Source: an uncultured Acidobacteriota bacterium
Lineage (GTDB): Bacteria > Acidobacteriota > Terriglobia > Bryobacterales > Bryobacteraceae
Reading direction: 5' to 3'
Assembly (NCBI GenBank): GCA_900696665.1
Contig: CAADGY010000385.1
Location: 1 to 37,064, forward strand
DNA length: 37,064 bases
Shown here: piece by piece, positions 1 to 9,179 of the stretch
How the letters are laid out: each line of letters opens with the position of its first letter
Numbering within the stretch: position 1 is the stretch's first letter
Made by a program: the position numbers and the translations under genes
Notes under the pieces: model-generated
What the model was told of the DNA's origin: nothing
The model's database searches: none
What the model saw: the letters and a program-made list of their open reading frames with translations, nothing else

Positions 1-50
1 CGGCTTGCGTCATCAGTAGCTGTCCTTCCTGCATCCCCAAAGCTTGGGGC

Positions 51-106
51 TGTCAAGACGACATTTCTACTTTGCCCAAACACGACATTCTCACTTTGCT
101 GCCACA
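51..106 (+). mobile_element. Possible relic of an IS21-family terminal end
   Basis: The segment starts with TGTCAAG and carries two near-identical 16-base units, at 59-74 and 83-98 (13 of 16 bases equal, both of the form CGACATT...ACTTTG), then GCCACA. Ends that start with TG and carry repeated GACATTTCTA-TTTG-like units are, from memory, typical of IS21-family elements. The orientation would place the element to the right, but no istA or istB lies there, so this would be a solo or decayed end. A small inverted repeat, CCCCAA/TTGGGG at 35-49 with a 3-base loop, lies just outside it. The rest of 99-223 shows no gene and no convincing terminator for the leftward operon that ends at 224. Confidence 0.4.
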
Positions 107-223
107 GTTACCCCTGGCATCCGTTACGAACGGAAAAACGCTGAATTTGTGCCGGTGTTCGTGACCACTACTCTGGCTTACCCGTAACAATCTCGCTCGC
201 CGATATTACACCGCCGGCGCACT

Positions 224-1585
224 TTAACTGCTTCTGACACGCTTTACTAACTCATCCACCTTCTCAGCGATTATCTCTTCGACCGCGGCACGGAAGGGCG
301 CGGGTTGGCCGTAGGGGATCATCGCACCGCCGCCTTCGTAGCCGCCTTCCTTCAGGACGCGTAGCGACGGGATGTAGGCGAAGACGTCGTTCGAGTAGCC
401 TGCGACCCATGTGTTGTCCCAACCGTATTGTTTCTTGAAGCGCAGGGAGTAGTCGGACACGACCTCGCCCGCCAGGGGAATCAAAGTAAGGTCCTTGCCG
501 AACTGCCAGACTTGCACAGGGTAGGCATATTTCTCAGGCAGCCGGCCCTCTTTCGCGATCTTCCGGAGAAGGCCCTCGGCGTAGCGGCGGTACATGCCCT
601 CGCCCTTGCTCGCCTGCGCCTGCAGTTGTGTCTTTGTTGGGGCAGTCTGGAAAGGCAGGTCTACGTACTCCCAAGTGGCATTGAGAGGACCCGCGACGGG
701 CCTCATCTTGCCTTTTAGAACGAGGTCCACCGCGCTCGCGAGGATGTTTCCGTACATGGTGGCGAGTTCAACGGTGCGGCGCGGAAGAGGGTTTGCGTCC
801 GCACCGCATCCGGCGATGAAGAGTGCACTCGCGCCCGGGTACATCTTCTCGATCGCGGCTTGTGCGATTCCAGAGTAGTCACCGCTGTACTGATATCCGG
901 ACAGATTGGTGTTGTGGCAGGCGTAGCCGAACAGGATGGCTTTGATGGTGCCGTCTGCCTTGCGAACACAAAGAACCGGCACGTCGTGATCGACGGGACC
1001 GGGACGGTGCCGGGCGCCAACTCTCCTGCGGTTGACGGCAAACCCGGCAAGGCCCTGTTCGAAGGAGAGCCGAGCGGGTTCGAGGTTCGCAAGCGACTGC
1101 CCCACGATACCCACGACCTGATCGATGAAGCGTGCGGTGTAGCGCCTGATAATGGTGGTCTGCTTTTCATCAAGCGGGTAGGCGGGCAACAGCACATCCC
1201 CGGTGACAGGGCCGCTATGCGTATGGCTGGCGTTCAGAAGCAGGCGTTCGCGCGTCACACCGAACCGCTTCCGGACCTGTCCACTGATGGCTTCGGCCAT
1301 GGTGGCCGAAAAGCCGAGGATTTCGGCGGACACGATGACTGAACGGGTTCCGGCCCCATCTTCGAGCGCGAGCGCCTTGGCAAAAATCTCGTGCAGAACT
1401 CCATCCGAAGGCCTGGTGCGGGAACCATAGCCCGCCATCCACATCGGCTCTTTCGGAGTGATCGCCACGGCTGCCACGCCGGCTTTCCACTGGTCCTCCT
1501 GCGCAAGCGCCGGCAGTGCCGGGGCAGACGCTAACCCGGCGAAGAAGCGCAGCAGGGAACGGCGATTCATTCCGCTAGTGGACAT
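224..1585 (-). CDS. Neutral/alkaline ceramidase-like exported hydrolase
   Basis: A 453-residue protein with a twin-arginine-like leader (NRRSLLRFF, then a hydrophobic stretch ending ALPALAQ). The mature part resembles the N-terminal domain of neutral/alkaline non-lysosomal ceramidases: an AVAITP start, the metal-binding motif HTHSGP (His121 and His123), a GYACHNTNLSG block and a GCGADANP block. True ceramidases carry a catalytic Ser in a GDVSPN-like motif. Here the matching stretch has no Ser, so cleavage of ceramide is doubtful and another amide or ester substrate is possible. The length of about 450 matches the short bacterial subfamily that lacks the C-terminal domain. The ATG start is supported by AGGAGA (1591-1596) five bases upstream. 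It overlaps the end of the upstream LamG gene by 11 bases, so the two are probably translationally coupled. Confidence 0.8.
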   Translation of the reverse strand: MSTSGMNRRSLLRFFAGLASAPALPALAQEDQWKAGVAAVAITPKEPMWMAGYGSRTRPSDGVLHEIFAKALALEDGAGTRSVIVSAEILGFSATMAEAISGQVRKRFGVTRERLLLNASHTHSGPVTGDVLLPAYPLDEKQTTIIRRYTARFIDQVVGIVGQSLANLEPARLSFEQGLAGFAVNRRRVGARHRPGPVDHDVPVLCVRKADGTIKAILFGYACHNTNLSGYQYSGDYSGIAQAAIEKMYPGASALFIAGCGADANPLPRRTVELATMYGNILASAVDLVLKGKMRPVAGPLNATWEYVDLPFQTAPTKTQLQAQASKGEGMYRRYAEGLLRKIAKEGRLPEKYAYPVQVWQFGKDLTLIPLAGEVVSDYSLRFKKQYGWDNTWVAGYSNDVFAYIPSLRVLKEGGYEGGGAMIPYGQPAPFRAAVEEIIAEKVDELVKRVRSS

Positions 1586-3179
1586 CCAACTCTCCTAACT
1601 CGGCCTCCGTCAAAGCACGGCCGTAGATCCGAACGTCGCGGATCGAACCGTTGAAATAGTCATGGCCGCCGAATCCGATCCTGAGCGGCAAAGCGTTCGA
1701 GATGTCGTAACTAGCGGATTCAAAGGGCGTCGAGGTAGCCACGGCTTTGCCATCGACGTACAATTTTAGGGTCCGGCCGCCGCGAACCGCGGCCACGCGC
1801 CTCCAGCCGGGCGCGAGGGAACGGTCGTGTGTCACACTCTTTCCAGCCTCCAGTGAGTAGATATGGCCGGACGGCAGCGTGCCGCAGAAGAGCTTGCCCC
1901 GATAGACAGCCATGGACCACGCGCGGCGATACTTTACGTCCGGGGTTTTGTCCAACTGGCCGGTGCGCGTCCAGGTCTGACCCGCCTCATAGCGGTAGAC
2001 CTCGGCTAGTGGGAGAGTGCCGCCATACATCTTCCCGTTGTACACCGCCAGGCCCATTACTTCTTTCTCGCCGCCGAGGCGGCCGCAATCGGTCCAGTTA
2101 TCATCGCCGTCGTAGCGGAAGACGCGCGCGGTGGGCCAGGTGGAGACGTACAGCTTACCTTCAAAGATGGCGAAGCCGTAGGTCTGCGTGGTTTCGGGCA
2201 GGCGGCCGATGGTAACCCACTCTTTACCGTCGAAGCGGTAGACCTCGCCGGCGTCGTAGCCAGACCCGTAGAGCGCACCGTTGTAAACGGCCATGGCTTC
2301 GACACGCCGTCCGCCGGGCGTACCGCAGGAGACCCACTTGTCCCCGCCTTCATAGCGGAAAGTTCCGGCGGGTGCGTAGAGGGAACTAGCATAGAGGCGT
2401 CCCCGGTACTCCGCCATTCCAGAGATCGAGATGGATTCGCCGGGGCGTCCGCAGTCCGTCCACTTGCTGCCTCCCTCGTAGCGGTAAATACGCCCGCCCG
2501 GGGCAACGTTGGCGGAAGGCTGCAAAGCGGAGCCGCCGAGGTTATAGCGTGTGGCGCCGGCATAAAGCCTGCCTCGATGTATCGCGAGCGACGAGATGGA
2601 GTTGGATGGGTCCGGCGCACCGCAGTCGACCCAACCGGCGCCGCCCGAGTAACGGTAAACGTGGCCCCGTTCATCTTTGCCAGGCTCGCAGGTTCCGGTG
2701 TAGAGCGCGCCGTCGAAGACAATGAGACCCATGGCGTAGATCGAGTTGCCGGGGCGTCCGCAATCCTGCCACTCACCGGTATGCCCGTTGTCGATGCCGA
2801 ACTGAAGTTGGCGTTCGTTGGAGGCGCTGAAGGTGACGGCATTGGTCTTAACGGAGAAAGTGAAGCCGCGGCGGGAGACGGGGTCGTACTTGGCGGCGAT
2901 ATCGCCGGCCACGTCGCTGGAATCAGCATCCGTGTGAATGTTAGCGGAGATGGTGAAGTCGCGCGCGCCGAGGCGCAGAGCGGGGGAGTCCGGAACTTCG
3001 ATATAGGTGGAGCGGCCGTTGAAGCGGGCTCCGTCCGGGGTGAGAACGGCCCCGTGGTTTCTGAAAGCGGCGGAGTCGCGGTTGAGCGGATAGTGGGCGA
3101 TGAGCCCGTTCGAAGGGGCAGCCAGCGCGGCAGTGGCGCCGCCTGCGAGGAAGTTGCGCCGGGTAAGTTTAGCCATCAT
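1575..3179 (-). CDS. Exported LamG protein with an inserted seven-repeat propeller
   Basis: A 534-residue protein with a short Tat-type leader (LTRRNFLAGG). Residues about 23-130 form the first half of a LamG/concanavalin-like fold (GLIAHYPLN, then NGRSTYIEVPDSPALRLG and FTISANI). Residues about 137-440 hold seven repeats, each with a W-x-x-C/I/T-G turn (WQDCG, WVDCG, WTDCG, WVSCG, WVTIG, WTDCG, WTRTG), a G-x-LY strand and a YR-Y/F turn, as in a seven-bladed kelch-like propeller. Residues 443-534 hold the second LamG half (GWRRVAAV, LYVDGKAVA, GSIRDVRIYGRALTEAEL). The propeller therefore seems inserted into the LamG fold. Its likely role is carbohydrate or surface-ligand binding in the envelope; I see no catalytic signature. 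It lies 60 bases after the TonB receptor on the same strand. The start is ambiguous between two adjacent ATGs and has no clear Shine-Dalgarno site. Confidence 0.75.
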   Translation of the reverse strand: MMAKLTRRNFLAGGATAALAAPSNGLIAHYPLNRDSAAFRNHGAVLTPDGARFNGRSTYIEVPDSPALRLGARDFTISANIHTDADSSDVAGDIAAKYDPVSRRGFTFSVKTNAVTFSASNERQLQFGIDNGHTGEWQDCGRPGNSIYAMGLIVFDGALYTGTCEPGKDERGHVYRYSGGAGWVDCGAPDPSNSISSLAIHRGRLYAGATRYNLGGSALQPSANVAPGGRIYRYEGGSKWTDCGRPGESISISGMAEYRGRLYASSLYAPAGTFRYEGGDKWVSCGTPGGRRVEAMAVYNGALYGSGYDAGEVYRFDGKEWVTIGRLPETTQTYGFAIFEGKLYVSTWPTARVFRYDGDDNWTDCGRLGGEKEVMGLAVYNGKMYGGTLPLAEVYRYEAGQTWTRTGQLDKTPDVKYRRAWSMAVYRGKLFCGTLPSGHIYSLEAGKSVTHDRSLAPGWRRVAAVRGGRTLKLYVDGKAVATSTPFESASYDISNALPLRIGFGGHDYFNGSIRDVRIYGRALTEAELGELDVH

Positions 3180-3239
3180 GGTGTGTGTGAGGCAGGGAGG
3201 GCCGAAACCCTCCCCAAGCGGAAGTCCGCCGCATGGTTT

Positions 3240-6200
3240 TCAGAATGTTATACGTCCCGTGAGTTGGATGTAGCGCTTGTTGGTTTGCGATTGCAGCGTG
3301 ACCTTGCCGAAGTTTGACGACAACGGGTCCGTGCCGGGGGCTGCGAACTGGGTGCGGTTGGTGAAGTTGAGGGCTTCCATGCGAACCTGGAAGCCGACAC
3401 GCTCGGTGAATTTGAACTCGCGCATGACATTGCCGTTCCAGCAGTTGGTGGGGTCGGCACGCAGACCGTCGATGCGGGTCGGGAAGACGCGCCTGTGGAA
3501 GGCGGCGGGGGCGCGGGCGGAAACGCGCTCGAAATTGTCGGTGTTGAACCAGCGATCAAAGGTGCGCTCGCCCGTATTGATCTTGTCGAGGTCGCCGTAG
3601 TAGAAGAGATTGCCGAAGTCGAGGAGCGCGCCGGACTGCGCCTCCCAGGCGAGGCCGAGTTGCCAGCCTCCAACGATCCAACTGGCGGGACCGTTGCGGA
3701 CGAAAGGCCGTCCCTTACCGAACGGCAGTTCCCAAATGCCGGTGAGGACGATGCGATGCGGACGGCTGTTGTTGCTTTCGCGCCACGAGGGCACGGCATC
3801 AAACTCGTTCAAATAAACGTCGCGGTCGTCGCCGCGCATGCGAGTGTAGGCGACATAGAAGTTGAAGCCTTTCGAGAAGCGCCGTTCGAAGCTGAGTTCG
3901 AGACTGTCCGTTCGGACCTCGCCGTAAGGGCTGTTGCGTGCCACCAATCCGCTCATATGGGGATACTGGCGGAGCAACTGGTTGCGCCGGGTGGTAGCCG
4001 CGGTGTAGAAGCCCTGCGTGCTCATGTCCTGATACACGATGGGGTTCGACGTGCTCAAGTCGGCGAAGTTGGAGAACCGGAACGGATTGGGCACGTTCTC
4101 ATTCATCCGGCTGGCGATATCGTTGTTGCGGACCAATCCGTCGGCCCAGTACTGTTCGGGCAGGGGCGAGAGATTGGTGTTGACGTACACGCGGTCGGAG
4201 TAAGCGCCGGCATAGGCGGCTTCGACGAGCATGCTGGCGCTGAGTTGACGCTGCACGCCGACGCGCCACCGCCGCTGGCGGGCGCGCTTGGTGTCCCAGG
4301 GGCTGAACGTGAAACCGCGTCCGGCGTATGCCATGCTGCCGAGGGCGTCGCGGACGGGGAGGTCGAAACGCGATCCGTCGGCGCGTACAGGGAACGGGTC
4401 GAGCAGCGGTGAGATGCCGTTAGCGGGATCGCCCACGAGCCAGGTCACGCCGAAATCGTTCGTCGGATTGCTAACGGTGTTCCGGCTGAAGCCGAACTGG
4501 TTGACGGCTTCCTTGGCGGCAGTAAGCGTGTCGTAGAACATGCCGAAGCCGGCGCGGATTACGGTCCGGTCGTTCCACTGGTAGGCGGCGGCGATGCGCG
4601 GCATCCACATCAACTCCCCGTCGCGGATGGCGCGTTGACTATTGTTCGGATAAACCGTTCCGCCACGAATGTCGAAGGTAGAAGCGGGTCTTTCGGCCAG
4701 CGGATTCCGTGCGTAAGCCGCTTCGGCGGCGCTGGATATCGGCAGTTCCAGCGAGGGATCGAAGTAGCCAATGATGCGGTTGAAGCGCTCTACCGGTCCG
4801 CCTTCGTACTCCATGCGAAGTCCGAGGTTCAGATTTAGTTTGGGATTGACGCGCCACTGGTCCTGGAAGTGCCAGCCGTAGTAGGGGGAGGTTACGGCGA
4901 AGTTATCGTTGGTGGCGACGGCGATGCCGCTCGGGAGTCCCATCATAAAAGCGGCCCAGGAGTGTCCGAGATTGCCGGCGGGAGTGAAAGTGTCGTCGTT
5001 GCGGCGCGTAAATGCGTTGTTGAAAGTAAAGCTGCCGGACGTCAATCCGGGCGCGCCGCCGGCGTAGTAGTGCGAGCGAGCGTCGAATCCGGCGCGCAGC
5101 GTGTGGCGGCCATGAATGTGCGTGCCATCCGCCTTGAAGGCGTACGTGCGCCAGCGGGTCCTGGTGGTGACGCCGTAGTTTCCGACAGGGTTGTAGCCGG
5201 CGAAGGCCATATGCGGAAGGGTGTGAAGGTCGCCGGCCTTGGCGTCCATGTAGGCAGGCAGGCCCACGTCGCTCGGTTTGTAGTTCATGGCAACCTTGTT
5301 GAAATCGCCCCCTTCGTACTGGTTGCCGGAAACCGCGACGTCGAAATACGTGGTCGCGGTGGGAGTCCATACCCAATCGATTACACCGGACACGTTGGCG
5401 CGCCGGTCGAGGCTGGCTTGCAGGCCCTGGTAGGGCGTTCCGTAGGTCCAGTCGAGTGCGTTCAGCAGTTTGTAGTCGTCCGCCGACCAGCGTCCAAAGA
5501 AACGGTGGCGATCGGAAAGCTTGTAATCGATGCGGTTGGTGACGGCCCAATAAGGCGAGACCCAGGGGACGCTGACCGCGAGATAGTTGTTGAGCGGCTC
5601 GGACCGTAGGTCCAGCGGATCATTATTCGGGACGGGCAGGATGTTTTTGTAGACATCGTAGGCCGGGTTCATGATGCGCGAGCGCGGCAGAATGTTGCCG
5701 GGGAAGGGCGTGCGGATGAAATGTCCGGCGCGGCTTTCGTCGGCGCGCACACTCAGCGGGTCGTAGATCTGGTAGCGGGTGGCGTCGGCACTCAAGAGTT
5801 GCGAGAAGTCCCCTTCACGGTTCGCCATGGTGGGGAACGTGTGGTTGAAGTTGATAGGATTCGGAGGGATCACCCGGCGGAAGCCTACGTAGCTGAAAAA
5901 GAAGAACAGCTTGTCTCTGCCGTCGTAGATTTTCGGGAGAATCACCGGACCGCCGATGAAGCCGCTGTAATGATTTCTCTTTCCGGAAAGCTGTTTGGGC
6001 GTGTCGCGTAGCTTATTGGCGAGGGCTTTGTCGCCGGCAGCTTCCGCTTCGGCGATACGGCGGTAGTAGAGTTGGCGAGTGAAGAAGGGTGTGGCGTTCC
6101 AGCGCGTCTGTTCGTGGATGTTGCTGGCGCCGCCGTGGAATTGATTGGTTCCGGATTTCGACATCATAGCGACGACAATGCCGGAGGTATGGCCGATGGA

Positions 6201-6878
6201 GGAATCGAAGCCGCCGGTCTCGATCTTGATTTCCGAGATCTCGTCGGAGTGGACGACGTAGCCGACGAGACGGCCTCCACTGCCATTGTTCGATGCGCCG
6301 TCGATGGCCCATTCGTTGCTGCCGACGTTACCGGCTACTTTGTAGTCCGACGTCGAAGCTTGATCGCCCGGGCCGATAACGCGTACTTCGCCGTTGCTCT
6401 GAACGCCGGGCGCCATGCGCGCAAAGAGGGTAATGTTCGAAGAAGAGACGGGAACTCCCGCCTGGGTGCGGTTATCGATAACACGGCCGGAAGAAGCGGA
6501 CGAAGTGTCGAGCAGCGGCGCTTCAGCGGTGACAGTGACGCTATCGGTAACCGCGCCAACCTCGAGTGTGACATTGATCTCGACGCGGCTGGAAACGGTC
6601 AGTACGATGCCGCGCCGGATGGTGGTGCGGAACCCGGGCGCCTCCGCGCTGATCTGGTAGTTGCCCGGAAGCAGCAGGTTCGCTTCGTAGTAGCCGGTCT
6701 CGTTGGTTGTCAACGGAGTAGTTGTATTGGTATCGGTATTAGTGACGCGGACGCTGGCTCCGGTGATAACAGCCGCCTGGTTATCCAGTACGCGCCCGAA
6801 GATCGCGCCGCGGGTCTCCTGTGCGAGAACGGGAGACACGCAACATGAAGCAATAAGCATGATGGCTATTCGTCTCAT
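3240..6878 (-). CDS. TonB-dependent receptor, Oar-like, with carboxypeptidase-regulatory-like domain
   Basis: A 1212-residue outer-membrane receptor. The signal peptide is MRRIAIMLIASCCVSPVLAQ. Residues about 24-110 form a carboxypeptidase-regulatory-like beta-sandwich (GAIFGRVLDNQAAVITGASV, NETGYYEANLLLPGNY). A plug region follows (VTAEAPLLDTSS, WAIDGASNN, EIKIETGGFDSSIGH), then a long barrel ending in RYIQLTGRITF with a terminal Phe. This layout is common in Acidobacteriota and Myxococcota (Oar family), and the substrate cannot be read from sequence. The open frame continues upstream to 7283, but I chose 6878: the signal peptide begins there, GAGGAC lies 5 bases upstream of the ATG, and a longer form would overlap the divergent gene. 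It is probably first in an operon with the LamG and ceramidase-like genes, as the import component. Confidence 0.9.
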   Translation of the reverse strand: MRRIAIMLIASCCVSPVLAQETRGAIFGRVLDNQAAVITGASVRVTNTDTNTTTPLTTNETGYYEANLLLPGNYQISAEAPGFRTTIRRGIVLTVSSRVEINVTLEVGAVTDSVTVTAEAPLLDTSSASSGRVIDNRTQAGVPVSSSNITLFARMAPGVQSNGEVRVIGPGDQASTSDYKVAGNVGSNEWAIDGASNNGSGGRLVGYVVHSDEISEIKIETGGFDSSIGHTSGIVVAMMSKSGTNQFHGGASNIHEQTRWNATPFFTRQLYYRRIAEAEAAGDKALANKLRDTPKQLSGKRNHYSGFIGGPVILPKIYDGRDKLFFFFSYVGFRRVIPPNPINFNHTFPTMANREGDFSQLLSADATRYQIYDPLSVRADESRAGHFIRTPFPGNILPRSRIMNPAYDVYKNILPVPNNDPLDLRSEPLNNYLAVSVPWVSPYWAVTNRIDYKLSDRHRFFGRWSADDYKLLNALDWTYGTPYQGLQASLDRRANVSGVIDWVWTPTATTYFDVAVSGNQYEGGDFNKVAMNYKPSDVGLPAYMDAKAGDLHTLPHMAFAGYNPVGNYGVTTRTRWRTYAFKADGTHIHGRHTLRAGFDARSHYYAGGAPGLTSGSFTFNNAFTRRNDDTFTPAGNLGHSWAAFMMGLPSGIAVATNDNFAVTSPYYGWHFQDQWRVNPKLNLNLGLRMEYEGGPVERFNRIIGYFDPSLELPISSAAEAAYARNPLAERPASTFDIRGGTVYPNNSQRAIRDGELMWMPRIAAAYQWNDRTVIRAGFGMFYDTLTAAKEAVNQFGFSRNTVSNPTNDFGVTWLVGDPANGISPLLDPFPVRADGSRFDLPVRDALGSMAYAGRGFTFSPWDTKRARQRRWRVGVQRQLSASMLVEAAYAGAYSDRVYVNTNLSPLPEQYWADGLVRNNDIASRMNENVPNPFRFSNFADLSTSNPIVYQDMSTQGFYTAATTRRNQLLRQYPHMSGLVARNSPYGEVRTDSLELSFERRFSKGFNFYVAYTRMRGDDRDVYLNEFDAVPSWRESNNSRPHRIVLTGIWELPFGKGRPFVRNGPASWIVGGWQLGLAWEAQSGALLDFGNLFYYGDLDKINTGERTFDRWFNTDNFERVSARAPAAFHRRVFPTRIDGLRADPTNCWNGNVMREFKFTERVGFQVRMEALNFTNRTQFAAPGTDPLSSNFGKVTLQSQTNKRYIQLTGRITF

Positions 6879-6987
6879 AAGTGTCCTCAACTTACTTGCG
6901 ATAAAGTAGACAGCAACAGTATATAGCAGTTGAATTCGGACCGATACGGCTTGAAAGCGAAATCGTAATTTAAAATCGGACAAGCGT
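6879..6987. promoter_or_regulatory. Divergent promoter region of the receptor operon and the GH-like gene
   Basis: These 109 bases separate two divergent starts and are AT-richer than their flanks. On the minus strand TATACT (plus-strand 6919-6924) is a good -10-like hexamer about 40 bases before the receptor ATG, without a convincing -35 at 17 bases. On the plus strand TTGAAA (6951-6956) and TAAAAT (6971-6976) look promoter-like, but their 14-base spacing is short. I see no clear operator palindrome. Confidence 0.3.
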
Positions 6988-9132
6988 ATGCATGAATCCT
7001 TTTCCATCACGCGCCGGGCGTTTGTCGGGTCGGCCGCGTTCGCCGCGGTGCCGCCGCGGGCGGGAAGCGCCCGGAAACCGGCGCAGGAACGGTATCGAGC
7101 CGTCAGTTGGTGGCTGACGGCGGACGACGTAGCGTGGCCGAGCGACGAACTGATGGACAAGATCCGCCGGCGGGCGGACCGTTGCGCGGCGAGCGCAGTC
7201 AACTGTTGCCTGGTTTTCGGCGTGCATTTCCGCTGGGATTTCATGCCAATGTGGGGGCGGGTACACGACTTGCTACGGTTCATCGCAGACGAACTTCATG
7301 AGCGGGACATCATGCTGTTCGACCATCACTCATCGGTGCTGACGCACCGGGCGCACAACCGCGAGGAGGCACTGAACATATCCCGCCGCAACCGGCACCA
7401 CGTGCCGTTCTACCCCACGGTAGCGGCGGCCGCGGAATGGAGGTTTGGGGGGCGCCGCCTGAACGACTGGCGGATGCTGGATGTGGAAACCGGAAAACCC
7501 GTATATCTGCCGGCTTACAACGCGGAACAATTCTGTATGAATAATGCGGAATTCCGGCAGGCGTACGTGAAGTATGTACGCCAGTTGCTCGCCGAGACCG
7601 GGATTGATGGCCTGATGAGCGACGACGGCATCTTCTATGCGGGCTGGCGGGCATGCGCGTGTGAGCATTGCCGGGGACGCTTCCAAAAGGAGTACGGACG
7701 GCGGCTGCCGCCGGTAGCCGACACGAGTTTTTGGGGCAACCGCGGGAGCGAGGCGTTCGCGGATTGGATCGAGATGCGGTTTCGAACGGCGGGCGATTAC
7801 CTCGCGGAAATCAAGACGGCGCTGCCGGAAGGATTTCCTTTCTTAACGTGTTGCTCGAGCAGCGACGGCTACACGATGCCGGCCGTCGGGATGAGCTATC
7901 AGGATTTCATCCGCAGTTGCAACCTGGTACTGCTCGAGATGGCTGGTTCAACGCCGTCGATCAAGGGAACGTGGGATACGCGGATTCCGAGCCAACTGCT
8001 GCACCTGGGAATCGCGCGCGACCATCGCGTGCCCTGCCTGGGCCTGGGCTATGGGTTCTTTCCCTCCACCGCGTTTTTCGTGTGGGCGCTGAACAAGTTT
8101 CTCGGCTCTGATAGTTGGTTCAGCACCTTGAAGGGAAGATTGAACGCCGGGGAAGCGCAACTGGCCGCGCTGGCGGACGATTCCGAGTTAGTGGAAGAGG
8201 GCTACCGCTGGGAGAAGGAACATCCACGGTTGTTCACGGGCGATGTGGACACGGACCTTGCGGTTTTCTTCTCACGTGCGACGCGGGACTATTACGGACA
8301 ATGCGCCGAGGACTATGTGAACGATTACTATGCTTCGTGCCTCGAGTTGCTGCGGCACGGGATTCCATACGAGGTGGTGACCGCGATTCCACATTTCGGC
8401 CGAATCCGGCGTCTGCTACTGAGCGGGGTGACGTGCTTGACGGCTGAGGAGCAGCGTTTGCTCGCAGGCTTCCTCGAAGCCGGGGGGACGGTGGTCGCGT
8501 CGGGTCCGGCGGGTCATTACGACGGGCGTGCACGTCCGCTGGCAAGAGGCTGGCTTGCCCGGTTCGGAATTCCCGCGGCTTTGGAGGAACCAGTTCGAGG
8601 CGGGGCGTTTCCGCCAAATAGTTCGCTGGGGAAAGCGCCGGAAGTTGCGCGGTGCCAGGTACCGGACGAGTTCCGGACGAAGATGGGCGGCGGGTGGTTC
8701 CGTACAGCGGTGGGCAGCGGACTCCTGCTGTGGCGCCCGGAACGGATCACGGAAAAAGGGGTGGGCGCGCAGGTGGCAAAAGAGGTGAAGAGTCCGGCGA
8801 GCGCGCCGCGGATCAAAGGACTGCCGGCCGCGTGGCGGCTACGGCGGTACCGGGACGGAAAGCGGACACTGATCCACGCCATACCGGGCGAAGTGGAGAC
8901 CATCCTTCACGCCACTCTGCGGAACCACTTCACGCGCGAACCGGTGATTGAGAAGTTGAGGTTTCCGGCATTGCAAAATGCGCTGGAAGTTGAATCGGGC
9001 GACTACGCCTCGGTTCGTTTGTACAGCCCGGATCTTGCCGGATCACGCGCGGCGAAGCGCAGTGGGAATGGCTGGACGGTGGAGGGGGCAGGCGTGAAGC
9101 GGTACTTCGTCATCGAGTGCACGAAAATTTGA
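6988..9132 (+). CDS. Tat-exported glycoside-hydrolase-like protein (GHL/TIM-barrel type)
   Basis: A 714-residue protein with a Tat motif near the start (SITRRAFVGSAAFAA). The N-terminal two thirds look like a TIM-barrel of the uncharacterised glycoside-hydrolase-like group: WWLTADDV, VHFRWDF, LFDHHSS, and GIDGLMSDDGIF followed by a paired-Cys segment CACEHCRGRF. Near residues 470-510 a segment reads LSGVTCLTAEEQRLLAGF and GGTVVASGP. This is the pattern of the glutamine-amidotransferase-like (beta-galactosidase trimerisation) domain that often follows such barrels. The likely role is hydrolysis of a glycan outside the cytoplasm, with unknown substrate. It diverges from the TonB receptor operon, which suggests one capture-and-degrade locus. 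The ATG has no evident Shine-Dalgarno site. It ends 47 bases before the convergent glycosyltransferase gene, and a GC-rich self-complementary stretch (9166-9179) lies in between. Confidence 0.65.
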   Translation: MHESFSITRRAFVGSAAFAAVPPRAGSARKPAQERYRAVSWWLTADDVAWPSDELMDKIRRRADRCAASAVNCCLVFGVHFRWDFMPMWGRVHDLLRFIADELHERDIMLFDHHSSVLTHRAHNREEALNISRRNRHHVPFYPTVAAAAEWRFGGRRLNDWRMLDVETGKPVYLPAYNAEQFCMNNAEFRQAYVKYVRQLLAETGIDGLMSDDGIFYAGWRACACEHCRGRFQKEYGRRLPPVADTSFWGNRGSEAFADWIEMRFRTAGDYLAEIKTALPEGFPFLTCCSSSDGYTMPAVGMSYQDFIRSCNLVLLEMAGSTPSIKGTWDTRIPSQLLHLGIARDHRVPCLGLGYGFFPSTAFFVWALNKFLGSDSWFSTLKGRLNAGEAQLAALADDSELVEEGYRWEKEHPRLFTGDVDTDLAVFFSRATRDYYGQCAEDYVNDYYASCLELLRHGIPYEVVTAIPHFGRIRRLLLSGVTCLTAEEQRLLAGFLEAGGTVVASGPAGHYDGRARPLARGWLARFGIPAALEEPVRGGAFPPNSSLGKAPEVARCQVPDEFRTKMGGGWFRTAVGSGLLLWRPERITEKGVGAQVAKEVKSPASAPRIKGLPAAWRLRRYRDGKRTLIHAIPGEVETILHATLRNHFTREPVIEKLRFPALQNALEVESGDYASVRLYSPDLAGSRAAKRSGNGWTVEGAGVKRYFVIECTKI

Positions 9133-9179
9133 AACCCTACAACGCCGCCGCAGCGCCATCGGCGCGGCCGGCTCCGGCC

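Noticed and set aside
6879..7283. N-terminal extension of the TonB receptor up to 7283
   Set aside because: The extra 135 residues have no domain, come before a clear signal peptide with its own ribosome-binding site, and overlap the divergent gene.
9166..9179. GC-rich self-complementary GGCCGG/CCGGCC as a terminator between convergent genes
   Set aside because: The loop is only two bases and no T-run follows on either strand.
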